Of a stretch of DNA of 64,000 bases, positions 40,849 through 51,198 are shown one piece after another. Origin of the DNA: Limonium bicolor (taxonomy: Eukaryota > Streptophyta > Magnoliopsida > Caryophyllales > Plumbaginaceae). The notes beneath the pieces were generated by a model, which made no database searches, was not told the DNA's origin, and was given only the letters and a program-made list of their open reading frames with translations. Location: the NCBI GenBank assembly GCA_023374045.1, contig CM041779.1, forward strand, positions 310,001 through 374,000, written 5' to 3'. The translations under genes were made by a program, and so were the position numbers. How positions within the stretch are numbered: the stretch's first letter is position 1; the number at the start of each line of letters is the position of its first letter.

Positions 40849-40866
40849 ATCTACCCCCCTTAAAAG
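40849..40866 (-). promoter_or_regulatory. Polypurine tract of element E
   Basis: On the minus strand CTTTTAAGGGGGGTAGAT sits directly before the 3' LTR start TGAAATACCCC. It should prime plus-strand DNA synthesis. The same motif borders LTRs F (36653), H (50564) and, with one change, D (23078). Confidence 0.85.
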
Positions 40867-41159
40867 AACTTTGTCCCCAAAGTTCATACTTCCACATATC
40901 CTAAATATTAGAACACGGGAACACATATCAACAATACATCCATAACAACATTTACAACATCTTTACATAACATCGGACACAAGGTCCAAACAACAATACA
41001 TCACAACATCATTCAGACTCAGCGGTCTGTAACATAACAACATAACAATATGACAACACAACACAGACAATGTATCCAAGTACATGTCGTACACACATAA
41101 CCGAAACGGCTCTACCCCCCTTAAATAGGGGTACGCCCCGTACCCTATACATACAAACA
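40867..41159 (-). other. 3' untranslated part of element E, with a second polypurine-like motif
   Basis: Non-coding stretch between the pol stop and the polypurine tract. On the minus strand, TTTAAGGGGGGTAGAGC at 41109-41125 repeats most of the real polypurine tract, about 250 bases upstream of it. The equivalent motif exists in D, F and H at different distances. Confidence 0.55.
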
Positions 41160-42665
41160 CTAAGAAGTAAACAATGACGGGTACTTCGCCTTCATCTTAT
41201 CTTCCAGCTCCCAAGTGGCCTCCTCAACGTCCTGGTTAGACCAGAGGACCTTCACCAGTCTCACGGACTTATGGCGAGTGTCTCGAGTCTTAGTGTCCAG
41301 AATCCGTACGGGAGTCTCCACTGATCGCATGGTCGGCTCTAAGGTTAGCCTTTCCGGCTGAAGTACATAAGACAGATGAGACATATACTTCTTCAGCTGG
41401 GACACATGAAATACATCATGTACCTTGCCCAGCTCAGTAGGTAAATCAAGTCGGTAAGCTACCAGTCCTATCCGCTCCGTCACAACATAAGGCCCCACAT
41501 ATTTTGGGCTCAACTTGCCTTTCTGGCCAAAACGAAATACTCCCCTCATGGGGGATACTCTTAGAAATACCTGATCGCCCACGGTGAACTCCAGGTCATG
41601 TCTGCGCACATCTGCGTACGACTTCTGTCTATCCTGAGCTGCCTTCATGTTAGCCCGGATCTGGCGAACTTCTGCCTGAACTTGTTCCAGATACTCTGGT
41701 CCTATAATGACCGTCTCACTCGACTCATCCCAGCATAATGGTGTGCGGCATGGTCTACCGTACAAGGTCTGGAAGGGAGACATCTTGATCGAAGCATGGT
41801 AACTGTTGTTGTAGCTAAACTCGATCAGATGTAACTTGTCAATCCAGCTGGTCTGAAAGTCAAGTGCACATGCACGTAACATATCCTCAAGTGTTTGGAT
41901 GGTGCGCTCACTCTGACCATCTGTCTGTGGGTGAAACGCCGTACTCAGCTTAAGTTCGGTACCCAGTGCTTCTCGTGTGGATTTCCAATACCTCGATAAG
42001 AATCTGGTATCCCTGTCAGATACAATTGTTTTCGGTACCCCATGATGCCTTACAATCTCTCTGTCGAAGAGTTCTGCAAGCTTAGCCACTTTCCAGGTGT
42101 CCTTCATCGGTATGAAACGAGCCACCTTGCTCAGTCGGTCAACAACAACCCAAATCATATTCAGACCTCCCCTTGTAGGCGGAAGCCCTACTACGAAGTC
42201 CATAGAAACGTCATGGAACTTCCACTCAGGCACTGGCATTGGCTGTACCATACCACTAGGCCGTCGATGCTCAAACTTGACCTTCTGACAAGTGAGACAC
42301 CTCAACACATAGTCATTTACATCCTTTTTCATTCCAGTCCACCAAAAATATCTTTTCACACCCTTATACATCTTTGAAGCTCTGGGGTGAATCGAAGTAG
42401 TAGAACAATGGGATTCACTCAATATGCGCTCCTTCAACTCAGCGCTACTCCTCGGTATACACAGTCGGCCATTAAGCCTAATCAGGTCATCATCGTGGAG
42501 TCTGAAGTCGTACTTCTGACCCTCGAATGTGCCATCAATAAGCTTCTGTCTAATCTCCATCATATACTGATCCGTCATCTGAGCACTCCGCACCTCTTCA
42601 ACCAAGCTAGAATGAGAGACTAGCGAATGGAGAGAGTGTGCTCGGCGACTCAGTGCGTCAGCTAC
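41160..42665 (-). CDS. pol: Pol polyprotein, 3' part: end of RNase H, integrase, chromodomain (element E)
   Basis: The open frame runs from the insertion point of LTR G to a stop at 41160. It opens with ADALSRR, the end of RNase H containing its last catalytic Asp. Integrase follows, numbered from the Met at 42605: an HHCC zinc site (H66, H73, C103, C106), then the catalytic D136, D197 and E233 with exactly 35 residues between the last two. A GPY/F-type segment (KYVGPYVV) lies near residue 373. The last 60 residues are a chromodomain (PVRILD..., VLWSN...EEATWELE...YPSLF), which in this group directs insertion to heterochromatin. No stop or frameshift is seen. The upstream half of the same protein is at 60858-62747; the split is due only to the nested insertion. 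Confidence 0.93.
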   Translation of the reverse strand, partial: VADALSRRAHSLHSLVSHSSLVEEVRSAQMTDQYMMEIRQKLIDGTFEGQKYDFRLHDDDLIRLNGRLCIPRSSAELKERILSESHCSTTSIHPRASKMYKGVKRYFWWTGMKKDVNDYVLRCLTCQKVKFEHRRPSGMVQPMPVPEWKFHDVSMDFVVGLPPTRGGLNMIWVVVDRLSKVARFIPMKDTWKVAKLAELFDREIVRHHGVPKTIVSDRDTRFLSRYWKSTREALGTELKLSTAFHPQTDGQSERTIQTLEDMLRACALDFQTSWIDKLHLIEFSYNNSYHASIKMSPFQTLYGRPCRTPLCWDESSETVIIGPEYLEQVQAEVRQIRANMKAAQDRQKSYADVRRHDLEFTVGDQVFLRVSPMRGVFRFGQKGKLSPKYVGPYVVTERIGLVAYRLDLPTELGKVHDVFHVSQLKKYMSHLSYVLQPERLTLEPTMRSVETPVRILDTKTRDTRHKSVRLVKVLWSNQDVEEATWELEDKMKAKYPSLFTS

Positions 42666-44984
42666 TGAAATACCCCGAACTTAAATATAGGGATTTAAAA
42701 TTAATCTAATACGTATTTAAGGGCCTAATGGTACCTAATTAATACTGGTAAGGAAAAATAAATCCAAAAGAATAAATAAACGCTTAAAAAGCGGAAAACG
42801 CTAAATAAGCGTTAAATAAACATAGGAGGTATGAGACCTCGGTTAGAGTATTATATGGATCCTAAAGGTTTAATAAGACCTAAATAATATATGGGAATAA
42901 CTTCCGAAGAAAACGGATCTAAATAATATATTAAAACGCTAATAGAGCTTTAACGCACGTTTTTCGAGGAGACCCGAAAACGTGATTTTAAATGATCAAA
43001 CGAACCCGTAAAAATTATAAGTCATTAAATAAATATTATTAAGCATTTATGAAAGCTTAATAACCAATAAAAATAAAGAAACAAGAAAATTCCGGAAAAC
43101 GGGTTCCGGCTAGTAAAAACTGTCAAAAACGGGAAGTTGTGGGGTAGAAACATAAATAACGCAAACTTATGTGTCCACTTTTGAAAATAAAAATGTGAAA
43201 TCTGTGTGTGTGCAGTGGGGGTCCGATTTTTAAGGCCTCTCACACTCTCTCACACACTCACTTACTCATTTACAAAACAACAAAATAATAAAGTAACTCA
43301 CATTACTACTTTACTCTCACACTCTCTCTCCTATCTCTATTCTCTTCTCTCACGTAACAACCCATCCCCCTCACTCTCTCAATTTCTTCTCCTTCTTCCC
43401 AGCGACAACAATGGAGACTTGAGCCCCTCACAAAAAATACTCACTTCTCTTCTCTTGTTACTCCATCAAATCTCCTCCAAAAATCACAAAAAGTATACCG
43501 TTGTGTTCCTCTCATCAAGGAGAACACTAGCCTCTTTTCCAAAATTCGCAAACAAGCATTTTTGTTTTCATGGGTATGGAGCATTTGGAGTTTCAAGACC
43601 ACCATTAGAACCACCTCCTTCTCCTTGTCGTTTTGAGGTAAAAATATTCTTGAAACCTCTTTGTTTTTCTATCCGTATGGGCAAAACGAAATTTGAGCTA
43701 AACCCTTGCTTGCTCCTTGTGTATCTAGCCGATTTTGGCATTGTTGGTGGAGCTGAAATCTTACTCTTGAGCCATTCCAAACACTACCTACACCCTTGCA
43801 AGGTAATGAAATTTCTAAACCCTAAAACCTACATTAAAACTTGAAGAATGGTTAAGGATAGTTTTAGTGTATTAAAATGGTGTATTGAAATGTATATGTG
43901 AATGGGTTGTAGTGTTAGAGGATTTGGTTTGACAAAACCGGTGGGAAGAGGAGGAAAAAGAAGGAAGGAAAAAGAAAGAAGAAGAAAAGGAAAACTAGGA
44001 GAAGAACAAGGTAAATTGCACTATCTGAGTAGCCTTGTAAAATGTATTGTATAACAGATTTTAGTAGCTCTTAATGGTGTATTGAAAATGGTAATGAGTA
44101 GTAGTGTAATGTGTAAGAGAATCCAAATGTTTTAAACCCTTGAAAGACATGTAAAAGCTTACTGAAACCTAGATGGGAATTGAATGTAGTGTGCAGGAAT
44201 TTTTAAGAGTGCTTAATGTTGGTATTAGTGTATGAGAGCTTGTATATTATTGCTGTTTTGAAATAGGTGAAATGGCGTAACAAAATGTGAATACATGATG
44301 TGGTGAGAATGTAAGATTTTAGGGGAGGTTATGTCAAAATTTATCTAGAATTAGAACACTTAAGAAAACTGGAAACAAGGTGAAAGCAAGTCCTTGTAAC
44401 AGATTTTAATGTGAGCTGTTTAGTTTGTAGGAATATGTGCATTTATGGATGACTTGGTGAATGGGAGAACCAAGGTGTGTATTGGAGTTAATAGAGATGA
44501 TTAGTAACTATGGAATGGTAGTAGTAGCATGTGAATAAAAGAGTGTAAAATCTGTAGCAAGAAGTGTTAAAACACATTGGAGAAACTAGGAGGAATTAAG
44601 TGTATTTGGAGAACTTATGGTGAGTAGTTTGATACCTTGAAACAGATTTGGAGAAGAGCTAGGTCATGGGATGGAAGTAGGATGGTAAGATGATGCAATT
44701 ATAATGCTAGGAGTGGCATTGGTAGAGGAAGTATTGGATGGTAGAAGTGGGTTCAAAAATCTGAAGCAAGAGAGCAACAAAAATTGTTGCATGTGTTGAA
44801 GAAGAAAGTGAGAAAAATTGTGTAAGTTGATTTAGAAGTGAAAATGAATTTGATGGATGAACTAAGGTGAATTAGAGGATTTAATAGTGTTTAAACATGT
44901 AAGAAACATGTGGAAATGAGTAGGAAATATTGGGTGAGAATTGAGGTGAATTTGGAGTCCAAAGTAGATAATTAAAAGGGGTTC

Positions 44985-45105
44985 TGCAGCCGACCTACCC
45001 AGGCGACCTACCCGAGACGGGTCGGTCGGGCCGAATTCTGTAACTGGGTACTCTCTGCAGCCGACCCACCCAGGCGACCTACCTAGAGTGGGTCGGTCGG
45101 CCTTT
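44985..45105. repeat. CCGACCYACCC palindrome array in LTR G
   Basis: Two units of CTGCAGCCGACCYACCC AGGCGACCTACC with inverted partner GGGTCGGTCGGSC, about 65 bases apart, followed by an AT microsatellite-like stretch (45130-45220). It lies at the same relative place as the arrays of other LTRs. Confidence 0.82.
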
Positions 45106-46883
45106 GTAAAAAAAAATTAAAAAAATTAAATTTAATTAGATGAATATATATAAATACATATGTACATATATACATATATATATATAACATATATACATAA
45201 TATAACATACATATATATATGCATGAGTAAGACGTTAGTGCTAAAGTAATGAAGGTAAGAAAGTTAAGCACACTTGAGTAAAACTAAAGTTAATGGATAA
45301 CGGGGTTAATTACGGGAGTATTAGTTTTACATACCATAGTATCTTAATATTAATAGAACCACTTGAAATGTTGTCAGTGGTTCGAGAACAACCCGAGGAG
45401 TGTGAGGTGACATGGTAAAGTAAATTCCGGTAAAAAGGTATGATTTCTTCATGCCCTGTATCCTAATCTGGTTACCCCGATTTGTGTGCTTATTTGACCA
45501 CCTAATAAGATAAATGCATGAATCGGATTATATTGCACATACTTGTGCTTGTTTACATTGTTCGATATTTGTCTTGAACAATAGTTTGTATAATTCATGA
45601 AATATATGAATGATGATGATGTGTAATTGTACCTTGTAGTGTACTTGTATATTGTATTGTATTGGTATGGATGTGTATATGAATAATGTATTTGTGTATG
45701 TGGTTGGATGTTGACTTCTACTAATTCCTAACTACCTAACTTCTAACTTAAGTGAGTAAATTGGAATGAGTAGAAGTCCGATATAGCTTCGGCCACGCGT
45801 GAGGATGCGGAGTCACAAGAGGTTGGCTGCAATTCCTGACTCTAAAACTGGTCCGCGGCCCAAATCCCTTAAATGGGTAGCATCCCGGATTGGTGAGTCA
45901 AGTAAATCCCGGAGGTGGGACGGAGTAGTCCCCAGGGCCGGAGGTCCCGACGACTTAACTTGAGTAAGAGTAAGAGTAAGTAAGTATGGATCCGTAAGTA
46001 TGTATGAGTATGAGTATGTATGCGTATGTGTAACACCCCTACCGGTAATCACACCATTATCCTCTGACCTGTCTCATATATCAACTACAACGCAGCGGTA
46101 ATTCCAACTCAAACGGGGGTGAAACAATGCCGTTAGTCACCCACGTGACTAACTAGGCCAATCCAAACTCAATCACAACAATAATTACAATATCGGTCTG
46201 ATGGGTCTTATACCGAGTACACTAACACAAACGCTACTTCCGATACTTAACCAATTCATAAACCAAATACAACCTTCAAATCCAATTTATACAAATACCA
46301 TCTCCATTCAAAACTATACCGAGTATCTACAATTTCCCGAGTGCATCCATGACCTTGCGGGTCTTACATCCCACAATATACAAATACAATTGCTTTAACA
46401 ACTACCCATATCATTAACAACCCCGTCCTACTCTCGAACGGTGTCCGGCTTAGCTGTCGGATCTTACAGTGATCATATTCGCTTCGGGTACCTGCACACT
46501 AAAAACGTTCCCCCTAGGGGGTCAGCTTACGCTGAATATGACTTCCGCATACCCCGCGTACTAGCGAGGGTACGCCGACTAATTGGTCGAGAGCATGCGG
46601 TTCATTTTATTTCAAACAGCATGCAAGACAACAAATATTATATTTGTATGTCAACACAATCACAGTTCAATATTGAACACAAACACTAACACACACAACA
46701 AGAGGTTAGTTTCGTTTGTTTTATGCTTAGGCTTCGAGGTTATACCTCACTATGCCTCAATTCATTCTACATTGTCACCCACTCATTCGGGTTACACTTA
46801 CTCAAATTCTCCTACACTTAGTCTCAAACTCAATAATCAAATTGCAACTCAAGTCTAAACTCAATACTCAATACTCAAGGTCT

Positions 46884-47060
46884 CAATCAATACTCAATGC
46901 ACAAGGGCAACTCAATCAATACTCAATGTACAAGGCAACTCAATCAATACTCAATGCACAAGGCAACTCAATCAATACTCAATGCACAAGGGCAACTCAA
47001 TCAATACTCAATGTACAAGGCAACTCAATCAATACTCAATTCACAAAGGCAACTCAATCC
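46884..47060. repeat. 28-base minisatellite in the 3' LTR of H
   Basis: Six copies of a unit close to CAACTCAATCAATACTCAATG + YACAAGG. The open frames across it result from the unit lacking stops. Confidence 0.9.
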
Positions 47061-48247
47061 AACAAGCGCAAAGTTCACAATCACCAACCAAGGTTCGACC
47101 TCAATCAACTTCACAATGGGTTAGCCCAATCAGCATCCGGGTTAATCGGATGTCATTATCTCAATACTCAAGATCATCAACTCAAACAAGACCAAGTCCT
47201 CCTCAATCAATTTTCCTTCTCTTTCCAATACTCAATGTTAAGTCGGTATGACCTCCGGGCAGGGATAAGGCTATCCCACCACCGGGCTCAAAGTTGGCTC
47301 ACTTAACCAGGTTGCTACCCATTTAAGGGGTTTGGACCGTGGAAAAGATTATAGCCAGGAATCGGTTAACAATCTCTCTTGCAACCTCATCCTCACGCGT
47401 GGCCGAAACTATATCGGACTCCTCAAATTCTCCCAAGTGCTCCAATCCAAATTCTCAAAGTTAGAATGTTAGTTGGTTAGGGAGTTAGTGAGAAGTCAAC
47501 AACAATATTCAAACTTCCACAATCATACAACAATTCAATCAAGGTTACCATAACCAATCAAACCACACTTCACTTACAATCACAACCCTCCAATTCATCC
47601 ACAACTCAACCAAGGCGTCACACTCTCGACTAGTGAGAAGAGCACATTAACGTCTAAGACATCATCCACAAACAAGGAATAATACCTTACACAACATGCA
47701 ACAAGATATGCATACGCCTCATCCTTATCCATTCATTTCATGAATTATACAAACAAATGTTCAAGGCAATATAGCAAGAACAAAATAGAACAAGCACAAG
47801 TAGGTGCATTAGAATCCGATTCGTGCATTTATCTTATTTAGGTGATCAAATAAGCACACAAATCGGGGTAACCAAGTTAGGATACAGGGCATGAAGAAAT
47901 CATACCTTTCACCGGGGTTAACTTTCCTAGATGTTCTTGCGTTCCTCGGTTCACACTCGTTCCTTATGTCTTGCTCTTGAATCACTATTTACATGTCAAA
48001 CGATTCAATTAATATTTAAACACTACGGTAGGTGCATAATTGCTACTCCCGTACTTACCCCGTTATCCCGTTCTTTCGGTTTAACTTAATGTACTTAGAC
48101 TCACAACTATCTCAATCACTTCCAACCTTTGTATATACTTCTTAGGACCTTTAAATATCATCAAACAACTCCTAAACAACTTCTAAAACCAATACCATTC
48201 AAACCCCCATCATTTAAAGCCTTAAAAACACTTCTTGTTGAATTCTG

Positions 48248-48425
48248 GGGGTGGTCCGGGACCTGGTCCGGACCCTAGGTCCCGGACCAATACTGCTGCT
48301 AACTCTCGGCCATATTTTCATAGGTGGTCCTGGACTTAAGTCCCGGACCAATTCCTGCATTTGCTCTCGGCATGTTTTTAAGGGGTGGTCCGGGACTTGG
48401 TGCATATCCTAGGTCCCGGACCCTG
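48248..48425. repeat. GGTCCGGGAC palindrome array in the 3' LTR of H
   Basis: Three units, GTGGTCCGGGAC with AGGTCCCGGACC, in AT-rich surroundings. The twin array at 57737-57920 carries an extra partial unit (TTGGTCCTGGAC), showing that copy number changes quickly. Confidence 0.88.
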
Positions 48426-50563
48426 CTAAAACCTGCTACAAGGGTGATTTTTCACCCCCTAATCAATCCATAAACCACCCTTAATCTTTTCCTAATCTTC
48501 CCACAAGTTTTCTACACATTTTAACACCTCAAAACACTCCTTAAACCACCTCAAATCCTTGGTTAAATTCCTACTTCAATTCTTGTTCAAATCCAACAAT
48601 TCAAGCCCTCACATTTTGCATTTGGCACTCCTTTGCATTTCTAACTTCTCCTTGCTAGTTTTTACATCTTACCAAGCCTACCAAATCCTTCAATGACCAT
48701 ACCAATCCATTCCTAGATATACCCCATTCTAAAACCCAAGTCCAACTCTCATTTCCTAAACCTTGCACACTTGCTCTTTTCTAGTTTTTCCCAAAGCATT
48801 CCAACATTTATTTGCTACAGATTTTTACCTCCTTTCCTCTAGTTCTCCAAATGCCATTTCAAGGCTATCACTCAACTCTAAACAACACTACAAACACCTA
48901 AGTTCTCCAATACACGAAGTCATCTTTAAACACTTGTTTTTCTACCAAAATTTTGCCATAACCTCCCCATAAACCTTACATGTCCAAACATCTCTTTTTC
49001 ACCATTTTCAATCCTAAACTAGCCTCACCCTTGCAAGGGTCCTACCAGCACATAAGCTCAATTCAAAATTCACCAAACAACAATATAAACACAAATCTCA
49101 CAACATTTGGCTCCAAGGCCCTTAATTCACAACTCACCCCACAAATCTACTAATTCTCAACCAAACACACTATCACACATATTTTGGGTTCACTATTTTA
49201 AATTAACCCTTCCCAATTCCTAAAGCAATTACAACAAGGTTTAAGGTAGATTTCTTACCTTAATTTACAAGTCTCTCCTTAATCCTCCTCTTGCTCCTCA
49301 TCTTCTCAAATTTGGTCAAGTGGGGATGGAGTTGCCAAACTCCATCCCAACATTCAAGAAACACCAAAAATGCATTCCATTAATCAACTAAACCCTCAAG
49401 AAATCCTAAATCAATGAAAGGGCTTAAAATACAAAGTTAGGGTTTTTACCTTTGGAATGTTCAAGAGGGGTTTTCACCCATGAATCAAAGGGAAAAAACT
49501 CCACCACCATTGGAGAGTTGAATTGGAGCTCAAAAATCAAGAAGAAAACAAGGCATTACAAGAGGGTAAAAATCGGTCACCAAAGGAGAAGGAAGAAAAA
49601 TGAGTTTTTCTTGAAGATTTTTACCTTAGGAGAGAGAGGAGACTCCAAGCTACCCATTGGTGCTATTTTCTCTTCAAATGGGGAAAACCCATGGAGATGA
49701 ACTTCTTCATTTTTGGATTTTGAAAAGAGAGAAGTGTAGAGGAGGACGAGGGGAGTTCAAATATGTGATTTGTTTTGCATTTGGAGCTTGGAGAAAGCTT
49801 GGGCAAGCAAGGAAATGGCAAGAAGCCATGGGAGAAGAGGAAGAAATCGGCTGGAACCAGAGGGGAAAGAAAAACGGTGAAGGAAGGAGAAAGAGAGGAA
49901 AGAGAAAAGGAAGGGAGAAATGAGGGAGGAGAGAGAGGGAAGTTACTTTTGTAACTTTTCCCCTTTTTGCTTTTCTTCTTCTTTTATTTAATTAGCTAGC
50001 TAGTAATAGAGAGGGCTGCTCACTTAATAAAAACCGGCCCACTTAAATGTTACAAGCTGGAGCGTTTTTCGTCTTTTACAGAAAACGCTCGTTATTTTAC
50101 CCGGTTTAGCACTATTCACTAACCGGGCCCGTTTTCCGGAATTTTCTCGTTTCTTTAATTTTAATGGCTATTAAGCTCCCATTAATGTTTATTTATAGTT
50201 ATTTAATGAACTATAATTTTTTACAGGTTCGTCTGGCCACTTAAGGTCACGTTTTCAGGTTTTCTCGAAAAACGTGCGCTAAAGCTTTATTAGCGTTTTA
50301 ATTCATTATTTGGATCCGTTTTCATCGGGAATTATTCCCATATATTATTTAGGCATTACTAAGCCTTTTAAAAATTTAATACCCTCTCTAAGGTCATTTT
50401 CTTCTTACGGTCGCTTAACGCTCAATTTAGCGTTTTTCGCTTTTTAAGCGTTTTTCTTATTTCTTTTGGATTTATTCGTTTATCAAAATTCCTTAGGCAC
50501 TAATAGGCCATCAATACCGTATTAGAGTAATTTAATCACCCCAATTAAGTCCGGGGTATTTCA

Positions 50564-50579
50564 ATCTACCCCCCTTAAG
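50564..50579 (-). promoter_or_regulatory. Polypurine tract of element H
   Basis: On the minus strand CTTAAGGGGGGTAGAT directly precedes the 3' LTR start. Confidence 0.88.
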
Positions 50580-51069
50580 AACTTTGTCCTCAAAGTTGCT
50601 CAAGGTTATAGGATTACGATACTTGCTCATACATATATGCCTAATACCAAAGTCATACATTCTTCCTCCTCACAAATCCCCAAATCCGTTACTCAAAGTC
50701 TGTACATACCATTCCATACCTATGTACCATAATCACTCACATCCGCATTGCATCCAACAAACTGGTTCCACATCACAAAATTTATACATACATACATACA
50801 CACAAAGCTATCCCCAAAACAATGCAATACACATTACAATCCCGCAGGCACTCCGGTCATATAGACACAGGACTCCTCTATGTCCTGCTGCCCTTGGAAT
50901 AATACAATATGATACACTACCACCGTTCTCCGGCATGAACTTTCAACAGGTTCTCAATCCCCAGTCTAAGGGCAATTCCTTCACAACTACTAATTAGAAA
51001 TCTTTCTAAAAACACACAACCCAGAATTCCAATTTGTATTCCTTACTTCTGTCCTATTGGTGATTCTTG

Positions 51070-51198
51070 TGACCACTTGAGGGGAGCTTCAAGAATCATT
51101 CGACCCTGATGTGATCAGCATCAGTGTTGAACTATCTTTCCACCCCAATTTGTGTTCGGTTTCCCTTGATCTGATCAGGATCAAGTTCGACTTCCCAC
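51070..51198. other. Conserved non-coding block shared by elements F and H
   Basis: About 129 bases with few differences from 37421-37548, much better conserved than the surrounding internal sequence. It includes TGATGTGATCAGCAT and a TGATCTGATCAGGATCA inverted repeat, so RNA from either strand can fold. No reading frame is maintained through both copies. Confidence 0.55.

Larger units (their letters stand above)
46029..50563 (-). repeat. 3' LTR of element H
   Basis: TGTAACACCCCTACCGG to CCGGGGTATTTCA. By eye it differs from the 5' LTR at roughly 15-20 substitutions plus a similar number of small indels, many in homopolymers. It contains a minisatellite (46884-47060), the palindrome array (48248-48425) and the GC stem-loop (46511-46526). 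Frames such as 46752-47306 and 49452-49923 also occur in the twin LTR but have no domain. Confidence 0.93.

Noticed and set aside
42042..42623. Plus-strand frames of 63-111 codons
   Set aside because: Antisense of the integrase coding region.
43206..43844. 212-codon plus-strand frame
   Set aside because: It lies in the pyrimidine-rich leader of solo LTR G, has no domain, and is not kept in the related LTRs C and H.
45130..45225. AT microsatellite as a regulatory site
   Set aside because: Simple TATATACATA repeats next to the palindrome array with no conserved counterpart.
46884..47060. Possible CRISPR-like array
   Set aside because: Repeat and spacer do not alternate; it is a simple 28-base minisatellite in a plant LTR.
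46752..47306. 184-codon frame in LTR H, repeated at 56244-56795
   Set aside because: Built on a 28-base minisatellite without stops; both copies exist only because the LTR is duplicated, and the sequence is low-complexity.
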